Below, one piece after another: positions 7,126 through 17,292 of a stretch of DNA of 64,000 nt. Origin of the DNA: Bacteroidia bacterium (GTDB lineage: Bacteria; Bacteroidota; Bacteroidia; Bacteroidales; F082); assembly GCA_021287165.1 (NCBI GenBank), contig JAJTAY010000029.1, positions 124,001 to 188,000 of the forward strand, in the 5' to 3' direction. Within the stretch, counting starts at the first letter, position 1. Each line of letters opens with the position of its first letter. The position numbers were made by a program, and so were the translations under genes. Below the pieces are notes generated by a model. That model worked only from the letters and a program-made list of their open reading frames with translations. It made no database searches and was not told the origin of the DNA.

Positions 7126-8487
7126 TCAGCCTTTCTTATCAGGCAAAAGCTTGTAATCTTTTGCACTGCGCATGAAGGACCTGATGATTTGTCTCACGTC
7201 GCGGTTATCCGGGCGTCTGATGATGTAATCTTCAAGTGTCTCACTATGAGGATGATAGTCTGCTAATGGTATATACCCGTAACCAATATAAACCCCGTTG
7301 ACAACCCGCACCAATCCTGCTTCATCATCGTTTCGTCCTTTGAGCAACAAAAAAAAGCTGTCGTGATCAAAGTGAAAGCGCTCCACGGCATCCAAAGCCC
7401 TGAGGTTGTAATTTGACGGTGTTTCAACACCAGTGCAGGCTCCCAGGCATTGGCCTATTTGATAATGAAAACAACTTCCCGCACTGGAATACAGTCCATT
7501 GAGCTTCTGACACAATGTATATTGTGCAGTGAGCTGAAAAAGGTGTTCGCGGGCCTGCTGAAGAGATGTGTAGGAGTAGTCCGGCAATAGCTCCTCGATA
7601 GTTTTTCCCACCTTGAGGCACAGATAACCCTTTTCGTCATAATAATGATAAAGGGCATAATTGAATAAGGCCCGGCGCTGCTGGCGGTTGTACAGCGGCT
7701 GGTGCTTCTTGATTAAATCCGATTCAAGCAAAAGTGCAATTAACTCATTTCCTGTAATTTCATAATCCACCGCTTCTATGTTATTTCTCAGCTCCAGTGC
7801 TTTGCGCGTCTGGTTATTTGCCAAATGCTGCAGCACCCTCGACCGGATATTTATTGATTTACCCACATAAATAAGCTTACCGGAGCCATCGAAAAACTGA
7901 TAAACACCTGGCACTTCCGGAAGGTGATCTACCATAAGACTTTTTGCAGGCAATGCGCTTTTTTTCGATGTCTCAGCGATATTGGGGTTCAGGCTTAAAA
8001 GTCGACGGAACAGTTCGAGTGTGGCATGGGCATCGCCTGCAGCCCGATGCCGACTTGCGTTGTTGATTTGCAACGCATTACAAAGCTTACCTAATCCATA
8101 ACCTGGCATGCCCGGCATCAGTTTACGCGCCAGACTCACTGTATCGAGTGTTTTGCGTTGGTAGTCATAGCCAAGACTCTTAAACTCAGCCTTTAAAAAA
8201 CTGTAGTCGAAACGGACATTGTGGCCCACGATAATGCAATCGTCGGTTAGTTCAACAACTTGTCGTGCGATTTCATAGAATTTGGGAGCTCCGGCCACCA
8301 TTTGGTTGTTGATGCCTGTAAGTTTGGTGATAAAGTAGGGGATTGGGGTTTCGGGATTAACAAGCGAAACAAACTCATCTACAAGCTGTTGTCCATCGAA
8401 AATCAAAATAGCTATTTCAGTAATGCGCCCAAGCCCGGCACTTAGTCCGGTAGTCTCAATATCGACGATTGCAAAGCGCTCGCTCAT
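7126..8487 (-). CDS. DnaQ-type exonuclease fused to UvrC-like GIY-YIG nuclease domain
   Basis: 453 residues from the ATG at 8485-8487. Residues 1-170 form a DEDDh 3'-5' exonuclease with all five residues visible: D9 and E11 in VDIETTG, D94 in HNVRFDY, H147 and D152 in HRAAGDAHA. A linker leads to a GIY-YIG domain from about 192 (GVY at 194-196, IYVGK at 206-210), continuing through NELIALLLESDLIKKHQPLYN, as in the N-terminal nuclease of UvrC and in Cho. No UvrC helix-hairpin-helix or UvrB-binding segment is seen. The same two-domain layout occurs in mycobacterial Rv2191-like proteins. It is probably a DNA-repair nuclease, but the substrate is not established. Confidence 0.88.
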   Translation of the reverse strand: MSERFAIVDIETTGLSAGLGRITEIAILIFDGQQLVDEFVSLVNPETPIPYFITKLTGINNQMVAGAPKFYEIARQVVELTDDCIIVGHNVRFDYSFLKAEFKSLGYDYQRKTLDTVSLARKLMPGMPGYGLGKLCNALQINNASRHRAAGDAHATLELFRRLLSLNPNIAETSKKSALPAKSLMVDHLPEVPGVYQFFDGSGKLIYVGKSINIRSRVLQHLANNQTRKALELRNNIEAVDYEITGNELIALLLESDLIKKHQPLYNRQQRRALFNYALYHYYDEKGYLCLKVGKTIEELLPDYSYTSLQQAREHLFQLTAQYTLCQKLNGLYSSAGSCFHYQIGQCLGACTGVETPSNYNLRALDAVERFHFDHDSFFLLLKGRNDDEAGLVRVVNGVYIGYGYIPLADYHPHSETLEDYIIRRPDNRDVRQIIRSFMRSAKDYKLLPDKKG

Positions 8488-8540
8488 GGTGATTAATCCG
8501 TGCAAATTTCGATAATTAATTCAGCTGCACATGCGACAAA

Positions 8541-8569
8541 AAAGCCGCTCCCACAGCGGAAGCGGCTTT
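8541..8569 (-). terminator. Rho-independent terminator after the acyl-CoA dehydrogenase gene
   Basis: Nine-base stem AAAGCCGCT (8541-8549) with AGCGGCTTT (8561-8569). On the minus strand the stem is followed by a T run, fitting the end of the acyl-CoA dehydrogenase transcript. Confidence 0.8.
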
Positions 8570-8589
8570 AATTAAACTATATCAGTTGC

Positions 8590-10368
8590 TTAAAAGCAAT
8601 AACGGTTTTCTTCGATAAGCTTGTCGGCAATGCGTCTGCGCGAATCTTTAACATTAACTGCAGGGATATTGCAAAGTTTGTTGAGCGCAACTACATGATC
8701 TTCAACAGCTTCCTGAGGAAGGAACGAAACCATTGCATCTTTTCCGGCCTTGAGCACGGCCGAGGCAACGTCGTGTGTAAGCACATCCAGAATATCACGG
8801 TAGATGGCTGCATATTCGCCGCCCTTCATCTGCTCAAGCTTTTTTACCCTTAGCATGGTCGATTCCAGGCCGTAGATCTGCATAAGCATATCCGAAAGGT
8901 TCATCAAAATTTCCTCTTCGTCTGCCAGCTTTCGGCCGAATGCTTCCGAAATGCCGGGGATGAGCATCAGTGCGGCCTTTTTAAGGTTCTCAACAACGGC
9001 CTCTTTAGTTTCGAAATATCCCTTGTTCGTCAACGATGCTGCTTCGTGCCGCGATTCGCAGGCAATACGTGCTTGTTCGAACAGGCTGATTTCGTTTTTC
9101 ATGCCCTTTTTCAGCAGGGTATCAACGGCAAGCAGGCGGTTGATTTCGTTCGTGCCTTCGAAAATCCTGTTGATACGAGAGTCGCGGTAGGCCCTGTCCA
9201 CCGGTGTCTCCGAAGAGAATCCCATACCTCCGTAAATCTGAACGGCCTCATCCACCACAAAATCCAGGGCTTCAGAACCATACACTTTCAGCAGCGCGCA
9301 TTCAATGGCATAATCGGCTACACCTTCAATGTTGGCCCGGCCATGTTCAATGCCCTGCGATTTCATCATGGCAATATTATCCTGAATGTCTTTGCTGGCA
9401 CGATAAATAGCCGATTCGGTGGCAAAAGTGCGAACCACCTGCTGGGCCAGTTTGTGCTTAATTGCCCCAAACTCGGCTATGGCTTTGCCAAACTGCCTGC
9501 GTTCGTTGGCGTAGTTTACCGAGTGCAGAATCGCGCGTTTGGCACCACCAACAACGGTAGCGCCGAGTTTTATCCTGCCCAGGTGAAGTATGTTCAAAGC
9601 TATGCGGAAGCCTTCGCCACGCTTGCCAAGCAGATTTTCTGCAGGAACTTTAACATCATTATAAAATATTTGCCTGGTGGATGAGCCTTTAATACCCATT
9701 TTCTTTTCTTCCGGGTTCATGCTCACCCCGTCCCATTTGCGTTCCACTATGAAGGCGCTGAGTACGCGGTCGTTTTCGATTTTGGCAAACACAGTCTGTA
9801 CATCGGCAAAACCGCCATTGGTGATCCACATCTTCTGTCCGTTGAGGATATAATGAGTGCCATCGGCTGAGGGAACCGCCTTTGTGCGTCCTGAATTTGC
9901 ATCGGAACCCGCGCCAGGCTCGGTGAGGCAATAAGCCGCCATCAGATCGCCCGATGATAGCGAGGGAATATACTTGGCCCTTTGTTCGTCGTTGCCGTAG
10001 TAGAGTATGGGCAATGTGCCAATACCCGTATGTGCCATAATGGCAACGGAATAGGAGTGCGCAGCGCCCAACACCTCGTTGGCGCGCATAACGGTGAGGA
10101 AAGGTTGTTCAAAACCGCCATATTCTTCGGGCACGGCCAAACCCAGCAAGCCCAGCTCACCGGCTTTTTTGAGCAAGCTTGCCATCAGGCCTTCTTCCTG
10201 ATGATCGATCCGCTCAAGATTAGGAAAAATCTCTGTGTCGAGAAAATCCTGACAGGTCTGGGCTATCATATTGGTTTGTTCGTCAAATTCCTCAGGAATA
10301 AAAACATCCTGAACGTCAACCTTGGTGATTAAGAACTCACCGCCTTTCAGTTTGGGTATCACACTCAT
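8590..10368 (-). CDS. Acyl-CoA dehydrogenase
   Basis: 592 residues, longer than the usual 380-400 because of a C-terminal extension, as in VLCAD-like and many Bacteroidota enzymes. It oxidises acyl-CoA to trans-2-enoyl-CoA with FAD, passing electrons to ETF. Visible are AAYCLTEPGAGSDANS (FAD/substrate region), the arginine-containing RRQFGKAIAEFGAIKHKLA, IYGGMGFSSETPVDRAYRD, and RIFEGTNEINRLL, which carries the likely catalytic Glu as in MCAD and VLCAD. Chain-length preference cannot be read. It is bounded by its own terminator and a candidate -7 box at 10391-10398, so it is probably monocistronic; no other beta-oxidation gene is adjacent. Confidence 0.93.
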   Translation of the reverse strand: MSVIPKLKGGEFLITKVDVQDVFIPEEFDEQTNMIAQTCQDFLDTEIFPNLERIDHQEEGLMASLLKKAGELGLLGLAVPEEYGGFEQPFLTVMRANEVLGAAHSYSVAIMAHTGIGTLPILYYGNDEQRAKYIPSLSSGDLMAAYCLTEPGAGSDANSGRTKAVPSADGTHYILNGQKMWITNGGFADVQTVFAKIENDRVLSAFIVERKWDGVSMNPEEKKMGIKGSSTRQIFYNDVKVPAENLLGKRGEGFRIALNILHLGRIKLGATVVGGAKRAILHSVNYANERRQFGKAIAEFGAIKHKLAQQVVRTFATESAIYRASKDIQDNIAMMKSQGIEHGRANIEGVADYAIECALLKVYGSEALDFVVDEAVQIYGGMGFSSETPVDRAYRDSRINRIFEGTNEINRLLAVDTLLKKGMKNEISLFEQARIACESRHEAASLTNKGYFETKEAVVENLKKAALMLIPGISEAFGRKLADEEEILMNLSDMLMQIYGLESTMLRVKKLEQMKGGEYAAIYRDILDVLTHDVASAVLKAGKDAMVSFLPQEAVEDHVVALNKLCNIPAVNVKDSRRRIADKLIEENRYCF

Positions 10369-10390
10369 ATTCTATGGTATTGTTAGCGGG

Positions 10391-10398
10391 CAAACATA
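10391..10398 (-). promoter_or_regulatory. -7 box (TATGTTTG) for acyl-CoA dehydrogenase
   Basis: TAnnTTTG on the minus strand, 22 bases upstream of the ATG at 10368. No clear -33 box. Confidence 0.4.
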
Positions 10399-10463
10399 AC
10401 CAATTTTGTCCATATTTATCCGCTGCACTCCCGGTGAGCCGCTATTTAGACTTCCTCTAAAGA

Positions 10464-10497
10464 AAAACAGGTCTGCCAAAGCTGGCAAACCTGTTTT
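10464..10497 (-). terminator. Rho-independent terminator after clpC
   Basis: Outer stem AAAACAGGT (10464-10472) with ACCTGTTTT (10489-10497), and an inner stem TGCCA/TGGCA around a four-base loop. On the minus strand it is followed by TTTCTTT, placing it at the end of clpC. Confidence 0.85.
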
Positions 10498-10529
10498 ATA
10501 ATTCTGATTTTAAAGAAATTAAATCCTCA

Positions 10530-13076
10530 TTACACTGGCGTTTCTTCGGCAGCTACGGCCGAGTCGGACTTCATGACCGTGATGTGCATATCCTGTGATT
10601 CGGCGTTGTAATCAAGGATGAGCCGATCGCCGGCTTTAAGCTTGGTTCTGATGATTTCCTCGGCCAACGGGTCTTCTACATATTTTTGGATGGCGCGCTT
10701 GAGCGGCCTTGCTCCAAATTGCTCGTCCCAGCCTTTTTCGACGATGAAGTCCTTGGCTTTTTCAGTAAGCTCGAGCACATAGCCCATTTCGGCTACACGG
10801 CGATAGAGATGGCCGAGTTCGATATCGATAATCTTGTGAATGTCTTCGCGTTCGAGCGACTCGAACACCACAACATCATCAATCCTGTTCAGAAACTCCG
10901 GGGCAAAAGCCCTGCGCAAGGCGGTTTCGATCACACCCTGGGCAAAGGCTGTTTTGCTGCTTTTCCGGGCAGTAGTGCTGAATCCGACACCCTGTCCAAA
11001 ATCCTTAAGCTGACGCGACCCGATGTTGGAAGTCATGATGACGATGGTGTTCTTGAAATCAACTCTGCGGCCAAGGCTGTCGGTGAGCACGCCATCGTCG
11101 AGCACCTGCAACAGGAGGTGAAACACATCCGGGTGGGCTTTTTCAATCTCGTCGAGCAGTACTATAGAATAGGGTTTACGACGCACTTTTTCGGTGAGCT
11201 GGCCGCCTTCTTCATAGCCAACATAGCCGGGAGGTGCACCAACAAGCCTCGATACGGCAAATTTTTCCATGTATTCGCTCATGTCGATGCGCACAAGTGC
11301 ATCCTCGCTGTCAAAGAGGTATTTTGCCAGCACTTTGGCCAGATAAGTCTTTCCAACCCCCGTTGGACCAAGGAAAATGAAGGTTCCTATAGGCTTGCTG
11401 GGGTCTTTTAGACCGGCCCTGTTCCTACGAATGGCTTTAACTACCTTTTTTATGGCCTCATTCTGTCCAATTACAGAGCCCTCAAGCTCCGATTCCATGG
11501 TCATCAGGCGGTCGCTTTCGTTCTGGGCTATGCGTTGAACCGGGATTCCGGTCATCATGGCCACTACCTCAGCCACATTTTCCTCCGAAACGATCTCGCG
11601 GTGTATTTTCGAGTCCTCTTCCCACTTGCGTTTTGCACGCTCGAGCTCTTCCGAAAGCTTTCTTTCCTTGTCGCGAAACATGGCCGCTTCTTCAAACTTC
11701 TGAATCTGAATGGCCTTGTTCTTTTTTTGCCGCGTTTCCTCAATATCCTGCTCAAGCTGGATAATTTCGGATGGCACGTTGATGTTGTTGATATGCACTC
11801 TGGCGCCGGCTTCGTCAAGAGCATCTATCGCCTTGTCAGGAAGATAGCGGTCCGAAATGTACCTGGTTGTCAACTTAACGCAGGCATCGATGGCCTCAGG
11901 CGTATATTTAACAAGGTGGTGATCCTCATACTTTTCCTTGATGTTGTTCAAAATCTCCCTCGTTTCGTCGGGCGAAGTTGGGTCAACCATAATTTTTTGA
12001 AACCTGCGCTCAAGCGCCCCGTCTTTTTCGATGTACTGACGGTATTCGTCGAGTGTGGTAGCGCCAATGCATTGCAGTTCGCCGCGGGCCAGCGCTGGTT
12101 TGAACATATTGCTGGCATCCAGCGATCCGCTGGCATTGCCTGCGCCTACGATGGTATGAATCTCGTCGATAAACAATATCACGTCCGGATTTTTCTCCAG
12201 TTCGTTGAGCACTGCTTTCATACGCTCTTCGAACTGTCCGCGGTATTTGGTTCCAGCCACAAGCGAGGCAAGGTCAAGCATGATGATGCGCTTGTTGAAC
12301 AACGCTCTCGAAACTTTTCGCTGAACGATACGCAAGGCAAGTCCTTCGGCAATGGCCGATTTGCCAACGCCGGGTTCTCCAATGAGAATAGGATTGTTTT
12401 TCTTTCGCCTGCTAAGCACCTGAGCAACACGTTCCAGCTCACGTTCACGGCCTACTATGGGGTCGAGGCGGCCTTCTTCGGCGGCTTTTGTCAGGTCGCG
12501 GCCAAAGTTGTCCAGCACAGGGGTTTTCGACTTGCTGTCGGCCTGACGTTTTTGCTGCCCGCCGCTCGCGCGTGGTTCGTCTTCCTCTTCTGAGGGGTCG
12601 TTGTATTCCGCTTTGGGTTGGTCTTTCCGAATCTCATTGCCGGTGGTCATAAAAAGCAATTCGTTTCTGAACGACTCATAATCAACACCTTGCTCATCAA
12701 GGCGCTGACTGACAATATTGTTCTTGTCCCGCAGAATTGCCAGAAGGAGGTGTTCAGGGTGAATAATATCGCTTTTCAGTTCCTTTGCAGCAATGTAAGT
12801 GAATTTTAGAGCCCTTTCGGTTTGCTTCATCAGCGGAATGTTGCTGTTGGGCGTGTTGTTCACTTCCTCTCCGCGTATGGCAGTTTCAATCCTTTTGCGA
12901 AAGGCCTGAATATCAACGCCAAGGTACTTGAGCACTTGCAGGGCTTTGCTGTCGCCTTCGCGCACAATGCCAAGAAAAAGATGCTCCAGACCGATGTAGC
13001 TGTTTCCCAGTCGAACCGCTTCTTCGTGGCTGAAACTCAGTATATCTTTCACCTGAGGTGAGAATTTTGCATCCAT
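10530..13076 (-). CDS. clpC: ATP-dependent Clp protease ATP-binding subunit ClpC
   Basis: 848 residues from the ATG at 13074-13076 ([14 protein letters not shown]); an upstream extension to 13124 is not needed. This is an HSP100 unfoldase that feeds substrates to ClpP. Order of domains: two N-terminal Clp repeats ([20 protein letters not shown], then [19 protein letters not shown]), a charged linker, AAA-1 with Walker A GEPGVGKS, a UVR/middle-domain region ([20 protein letters not shown]) that separates ClpC from ClpA, and AAA-2 with Walker A GPTGVGKT and the sensor region NRIDDVVVF. In Firmicutes, adaptors such as MecA bind this type; no adaptor or ctsR is next to it here. It has its own terminator and a -7 box at 13139-13146. 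Confidence 0.96.
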   Translation of the reverse strand: MDAKFSPQVKDILSFSHEEAVRLGNSYIGLEHLFLGIVREGDSKALQVLKYLGVDIQAFRKRIETAIRGEEVNNTPNSNIPLMKQTERALKFTYIAAKELKSDIIHPEHLLLAILRDKNNIVSQRLDEQGVDYESFRNELLFMTTGNEIRKDQPKAEYNDPSEEEDEPRASGGQQKRQADSKSKTPVLDNFGRDLTKAAEEGRLDPIVGRERELERVAQVLSRRKKNNPILIGEPGVGKSAIAEGLALRIVQRKVSRALFNKRIIMLDLASLVAGTKYRGQFEERMKAVLNELEKNPDVILFIDEIHTIVGAGNASGSLDASNMFKPALARGELQCIGATTLDEYRQYIEKDGALERRFQKIMVDPTSPDETREILNNIKEKYEDHHLVKYTPEAIDACVKLTTRYISDRYLPDKAIDALDEAGARVHINNINVPSEIIQLEQDIEETRQKKNKAIQIQKFEEAAMFRDKERKLSEELERAKRKWEEDSKIHREIVSEENVAEVVAMMTGIPVQRIAQNESDRLMTMESELEGSVIGQNEAIKKVVKAIRRNRAGLKDPSKPIGTFIFLGPTGVGKTYLAKVLAKYLFDSEDALVRIDMSEYMEKFAVSRLVGAPPGYVGYEEGGQLTEKVRRKPYSIVLLDEIEKAHPDVFHLLLQVLDDGVLTDSLGRRVDFKNTIVIMTSNIGSRQLKDFGQGVGFSTTARKSSKTAFAQGVIETALRRAFAPEFLNRIDDVVVFESLEREDIHKIIDIELGHLYRRVAEMGYVLELTEKAKDFIVEKGWDEQFGARPLKRAIQKYVEDPLAEEIIRTKLKAGDRLILDYNAESQDMHITVMKSDSAVAAEETPV

Positions 13077-13138
13077 ATTTATCACTTCTTTATTCTTTCG
13101 GCTCAAAACGCCTGAAACAGGCATTCTGAGGCATGTTT

Positions 13139-13146
13139 CAAAAGTA
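13139..13146 (-). promoter_or_regulatory. -7 box (TACTTTTG) for clpC
   Basis: Exact TAnnTTTG on the minus strand, 62 bases upstream of the clpC ATG, in the divergent clpC-gyrA gap. No convincing -33 box and no obvious stress-regulator inverted repeat. Confidence 0.4.
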
Positions 13147-13275
13147 CCAACAAAAATCAGTCCAGGTTTGTTCGCCTGACAAAATTATCAACACAGCCAT
13201 GTTGAACCTGGCTGAAATGCCATTTCCTGTTGAGAACTTGACACTCTTTTAAGGAGAGGGCATTCAAAGAATTGT

Positions 13276-13283
13276 TACCTTTG
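13276..13283 (+). promoter_or_regulatory. -7 box (TACCTTTG) for gyrA
   Basis: Exact TAnnTTTG, 31 bases upstream of the gyrA ATG. A possible TTTT lies about 25 bases further upstream, longer than the usual spacing. Confidence 0.45.
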
Positions 13284-13314
13284 CAAGTCTCTAAAAAACG
13301 ACTTAAAACCCGGA

Positions 13315-15846
13315 ATGGAAGAAGTATTCGAAGGAGAGAAAATCATCAGGGTTAATATTGAAAACCAGATGAAATCGGCCTACATCGACTATTCGATGTC
13401 GGTGATCGTTTCGCGCGCATTGCCTGATGTTCGCGACGGACTGAAACCCGTACACAGGCGTGTGCTTTTTGGCATGCTTGAGCTTGGCGTACTGAGCAAC
13501 AGACCTTATAAAAAATCTGCCAGAATTGTTGGTGAAGTACTTGGCAAATACCACCCTCACGGCGATTCTTCGGTTTACGATGCCATGGTGCGTATGGCCC
13601 AGGAATGGTCATTACGCTATCCGCTTGTCGATGGCCAGGGTAACTTTGGCTCAATCGACGGCGACAACCCCGCGGCAATGCGTTACACGGAAGCCCGTCT
13701 TCGCAAGATTGCAGAAGAGATGCTCGCCGACATCGATAAGGAAACAGTTGATTTTCAGCTGAATTTCGACGATACCCTGGAGGAGCCTACCGTACTGCCT
13801 TCACTTATACCCAACCTGCTCGTCAATGGAGCCAGCGGCATCGCGGTTGGTATGGCTACCAATATGCCGCCCCACAACTTGTCGGAAGTCGTTGACGGTG
13901 TCGTTGCCTATATCGACAAAAGAGACATCACCATTGCCGAGCTTATGGAGTATGTCAAGGCACCTGATTTCCCGACCGGCGGCATCATTTACGGCTACGA
14001 AGGCGTTCGCGAGGCTTTCGAAACAGGCCGCGGTCGTATTGTCATGCGGGGTGATGCAACGATAGAAGAACACGGCGGACGCGACTGGATTGTCGTAAGC
14101 TCGATACCGTATATGGTGAACAAGGCGGAGATGATTAAAAAGACCGCCGATCTCATAAACGATAAAAAGATTGAGGGCATCGTCGATATACGCGACGAAT
14201 CGGACAGGACAGGTATGCGCATTGTTTATGAGCTGCGCAAGGACGCCGTTTCGAACGTGGTTCTCAACAAGCTTTATCAGATGACGCCGCTTCAGACGGC
14301 TTTCAGCGTAAACAATGTAGCGCTGGTTGCCGGAAGACCCAAGACGCTGAACCTGAAGGACCTTATTGTTCACTTTGTCGAACACAGACATAATGTGGTT
14401 GTGCGCCGCACACGCTACGAGCTGAATGAAGCTGAAAAACGCTCACATATCCTTGAGGGTCTGCTTATTGCTCTCGATAACCTGGATGCAGTGATTGAGC
14501 TGATCCGCAAATCGCCAAATCCCGAAGCCGCCCGTACAGGATTGATTGAAAGCTTCAATCTGTCGGAAATTCAAGCCAGAGCAATACTCGATATGCGACT
14601 CCAACGCCTTACCGGACTGGAAATTCAAAAAATCCGGGAAGAGTACGAGGAAGTGCAGGCAATGATTGCACGCTATCGTGAAATCCTTGGTAATGAAGCC
14701 CTTCAGTATGAGATCATTCGCAACGAGATGCTCGAAGTGAAGGCAAAATACGGTGACGAACGCCGCACAGCCATCGTTCACTCGGCCGAAGATTTCCGTA
14801 TCGAGGATATGATTGCCGACGAATCGGTGGTGGTCACCATCAGCCATCTTGGTTACATCAAACGCACTCCGCTGAGCGAATATCGCAAGCAGAGCAGGGG
14901 AGGCAAGGGAGCCAAAGGGTCGGAGGCCCGCGATGAGGATTTCATTGAACACCTCTTTGTGGCCACCAACCACAACTATATGCTTTTCTTTACTGAGAAG
15001 GGCAAGTGTTTCTGGCTCAGGGTGTTCGAAATACCCGAAGGTACTAAAACCAGTAAAGGACGCGCCATTCAGAATCTGATCAACATCGAACAGGACGACA
15101 AGGTGAAAGCCTACATCAATGTCCGCGACCTGAAAGATCAGGACTATATCGACAACAACTTCATAATTCTTTGCACGCGCAAGGGGGTTATCAAGAAAAC
15201 GAATCTTGAGGCATACTCGCGTCCGCGCCAGTCGGGCATCAATGCCATCACGGTGCGCGAAGGCGACGAGCTGCTTGAAGCCCGTTTGACGAACGGAAAA
15301 AATGAAGTGATGATGGCATTGGCTTCAGGTCGGGCTATCCGCTTCAACGAAAGCACCGTACGTCCGATGGGCCGCAATGCCTCGGGCGTAAGAGGAATCA
15401 GCCTTGCCGGCGAGCAGGACAGGGTAGTAGGAATGGTTTGCGTTGAAAATACCGATGCCAACATTCTCGTTGTTTCAGAGAAAGGTTACGGAAAGCGCTC
15501 AATGCTTGAGGAATACCGAACCACCAATCGTGGGGGCAAAGGCGTTAAAACAATCAATGTCACCGAGAAAACCGGCGAGCTGATTGCCATGCTCGACGTA
15601 ACCGACAAGGATGACCTGATGATCATCAATAAGTCAGGCATACTTATAAGAATTGGTGTGGATACGCTCAGGGTAATGGGACGTGCCACCCAGGGTGTTC
15701 GACTGATAAACTTAAAGCAGGGTGACGAAATTGCTGCAGTGGCAAAAGCCACCTCGGAGGAGGATGAAGCAATTGAGGAGGTCAACGGCGAAGTTGTTGA
15801 TCTCGATCAGGATGAAACCTCTGAATATCAGGGTGATAATCAGTAG
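13315..15846 (+). CDS. gyrA: DNA gyrase subunit A
   Basis: 843 residues. GyrA breaks and rejoins DNA in the A2B2 gyrase that introduces negative supercoils. The catalytic tyrosine is Y124 in MRYTEARL. The quinolone-resistance region ([12 protein letters not shown]) keeps Ser85 and Asp89, the counterparts of E. coli Ser83 and Asp87, so the sequence looks quinolone-sensitive at these sites. The C-terminal pinwheel contains a GyrA-box-like SRGGKGAKG and a second similar NRGGKGVKT; the box is what distinguishes gyrase from topoisomerase IV ParC. The tail is acidic ([20 protein letters not shown]). The TPR gene begins 57 bases downstream. Confidence 0.97.
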   Translation: MEEVFEGEKIIRVNIENQMKSAYIDYSMSVIVSRALPDVRDGLKPVHRRVLFGMLELGVLSNRPYKKSARIVGEVLGKYHPHGDSSVYDAMVRMAQEWSLRYPLVDGQGNFGSIDGDNPAAMRYTEARLRKIAEEMLADIDKETVDFQLNFDDTLEEPTVLPSLIPNLLVNGASGIAVGMATNMPPHNLSEVVDGVVAYIDKRDITIAELMEYVKAPDFPTGGIIYGYEGVREAFETGRGRIVMRGDATIEEHGGRDWIVVSSIPYMVNKAEMIKKTADLINDKKIEGIVDIRDESDRTGMRIVYELRKDAVSNVVLNKLYQMTPLQTAFSVNNVALVAGRPKTLNLKDLIVHFVEHRHNVVVRRTRYELNEAEKRSHILEGLLIALDNLDAVIELIRKSPNPEAARTGLIESFNLSEIQARAILDMRLQRLTGLEIQKIREEYEEVQAMIARYREILGNEALQYEIIRNEMLEVKAKYGDERRTAIVHSAEDFRIEDMIADESVVVTISHLGYIKRTPLSEYRKQSRGGKGAKGSEARDEDFIEHLFVATNHNYMLFFTEKGKCFWLRVFEIPEGTKTSKGRAIQNLINIEQDDKVKAYINVRDLKDQDYIDNNFIILCTRKGVIKKTNLEAYSRPRQSGINAITVREGDELLEARLTNGKNEVMMALASGRAIRFNESTVRPMGRNASGVRGISLAGEQDRVVGMVCVENTDANILVVSEKGYGKRSMLEEYRTTNRGGKGVKTINVTEKTGELIAMLDVTDKDDLMIINKSGILIRIGVDTLRVMGRATQGVRLINLKQGDEIAAVAKATSEEDEAIEEVNGEVVDLDQDETSEYQGDNQ

Positions 15847-15903
15847 ATGAATTTTTGGCACAATATATGCATGAAAAATTGTATTAACCCAAACCTATCC
15901 ACA

Positions 15904-17049
15904 ATGAAAAAGTTTTTCATTCTCTTGTTCTCATTTGCTCTGGGTCTGCAAGCCATGGCACAGAACTCTGAGCGGACGAGCGCCTTCATGTTTAATAAAA
16001 ATCAACAGTACGACAAGGCGCGCGAAGCCATTGACAAAGCCATCAAGCACGAAAAAACGATCAACGATCCAAAAACATGGATGTACAGGGGTATTATCTA
16101 CCTCAACATCGTTTTCTCAGAGCAGTTCGCCAACCTTGATCCGCAGGCACTCGAAAAAAGTCTCGAATCGTTTAAGAGAGCCATTGAGCTCGACCCGACC
16201 GACAAAACCAAACAGATGGTCGAAATCAAACCACGTGTAGATGTCATCGGTCAGCAGTACTTCAGCATTGGTGTACAGGCATTTAACGAATCGGATTATA
16301 AGACTGCAGCTGTAGATTTTGCCAAAGCCTATGATGTAGCTAAAATTATCAATAAGGTTGATACACTGGCACTTATTAACGCTGGTCTGGCATCTCTTCG
16401 CGCTGAAGATTTTCAGGCAGCGCTAGGTTATTATGACCAGCTCAAAGGAATCGGCTTCGATGAGCCCGAACTTTACCGGAATGTCGCAGCTGCATACAGG
16501 GGACTGGGAAATTCAGAAAAAATGTTTGAAACCATTCGCACCGGACGCAGCAAATATCCTAACGATGCTGGCCTGCTGCTCGAGCAGATTAACGCATATC
16601 TATCTATAGGAGAGGGAAGTAAGGTGGTTGACGACCTGAAAGAGTTGCTGAAGCAAGATCCTTCAAACTATTCCATCTATTTCGTATTGGGGACGCTTTA
16701 TGGTGATGATACCAAGCCTGACATGTACAATATGAACGAAGCGGCTATGTATTACAAGAAAGCCCTTGAAGTTGAACCCAATTACTATGATGCAGTGTAC
16801 AACCTTGGTGCGCTCTACATCAACGAAGCCAATAAAATCCAGGTAAAGGCCAACGACCTGCCGCTGGACAAAGTGAAGGAATATGAAGCGCTTACCAAGG
16901 AAGCTGATGACATCATCAGGCTTGCGCTGCCATATCTTGAAAAAGCCAATGAACTACAGCCTGGTAATGCTGAAACAATTTCAGTCTTGAAATCTGTTTA
17001 CATTCGATTTAAAATGGATGACAAGGTTAAAAAACTGAACGAACAATAA
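15904..17049 (+). CDS. Exported TPR-repeat protein
   Basis: 381 residues from the ATG at 15904 (MKKFFILLFSFALGLQAMAQ), which begins a clear signal peptide; an upstream in-frame ATG at 15847 would bury it. The mature part is built of tetratricopeptide-like helices, for example YDKAREAIDKAIKHE near the start, SLESFKRAIELDPTD, and AAMYYKKALEVEPNYYDAVY. TPR proteins act as protein-binding scaffolds; the partner is not visible. It is probably periplasmic or outer-membrane associated. It follows gyrA closely and ends at a strong terminator, so it may be cotranscribed with gyrA. Confidence 0.85.
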   Translation: MKKFFILLFSFALGLQAMAQNSERTSAFMFNKNQQYDKAREAIDKAIKHEKTINDPKTWMYRGIIYLNIVFSEQFANLDPQALEKSLESFKRAIELDPTDKTKQMVEIKPRVDVIGQQYFSIGVQAFNESDYKTAAVDFAKAYDVAKIINKVDTLALINAGLASLRAEDFQAALGYYDQLKGIGFDEPELYRNVAAAYRGLGNSEKMFETIRTGRSKYPNDAGLLLEQINAYLSIGEGSKVVDDLKELLKQDPSNYSIYFVLGTLYGDDTKPDMYNMNEAAMYYKKALEVEPNYYDAVYNLGALYINEANKIQVKANDLPLDKVKEYEALTKEADDIIRLALPYLEKANELQPGNAETISVLKSVYIRFKMDDKVKKLNEQ

Positions 17050-17070
17050 CCAAATTTTCGAAAGTATTCC

Positions 17071-17103
17071 AAAAACCCCTGTAGTTTTCTGCAGGGGTTT
17101 TTT
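17071..17103 (+). terminator. Rho-independent terminator after the TPR gene
   Basis: A 14-pair stem (17071-17084 with 17089-17102, one G-T pair) around a TTTT loop; the right arm itself ends in the T run. Confidence 0.9.
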
Positions 17104-17292
17104 ATTAAAGACAGGGAAGGGCTGGATAGAATCGTATTAAGATCATCATGAAAAGGTATAATACTTAAAATAATCTATTTAACATAATATAAATTATATT
17201 CAGTTTGATATATTCAAAATTTCAAACACTACAGGAATTAGAAAAGATGCTGTCGAATAGTTATCTTCGCACAGCGCCAATACCATCTGCAG

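Noticed and set aside
11535..12593. 352-codon open frame antisense to clpC
   Set aside because: It lies wholly inside clpC in the opposite direction and has no known domain; a codon-bias shadow.
17104..17292. Possible Mg2+ riboswitch (M-box) upstream of mgtE
   Set aside because: The region is AT-rich with no recognisable M-box core or stable multi-stem structure.
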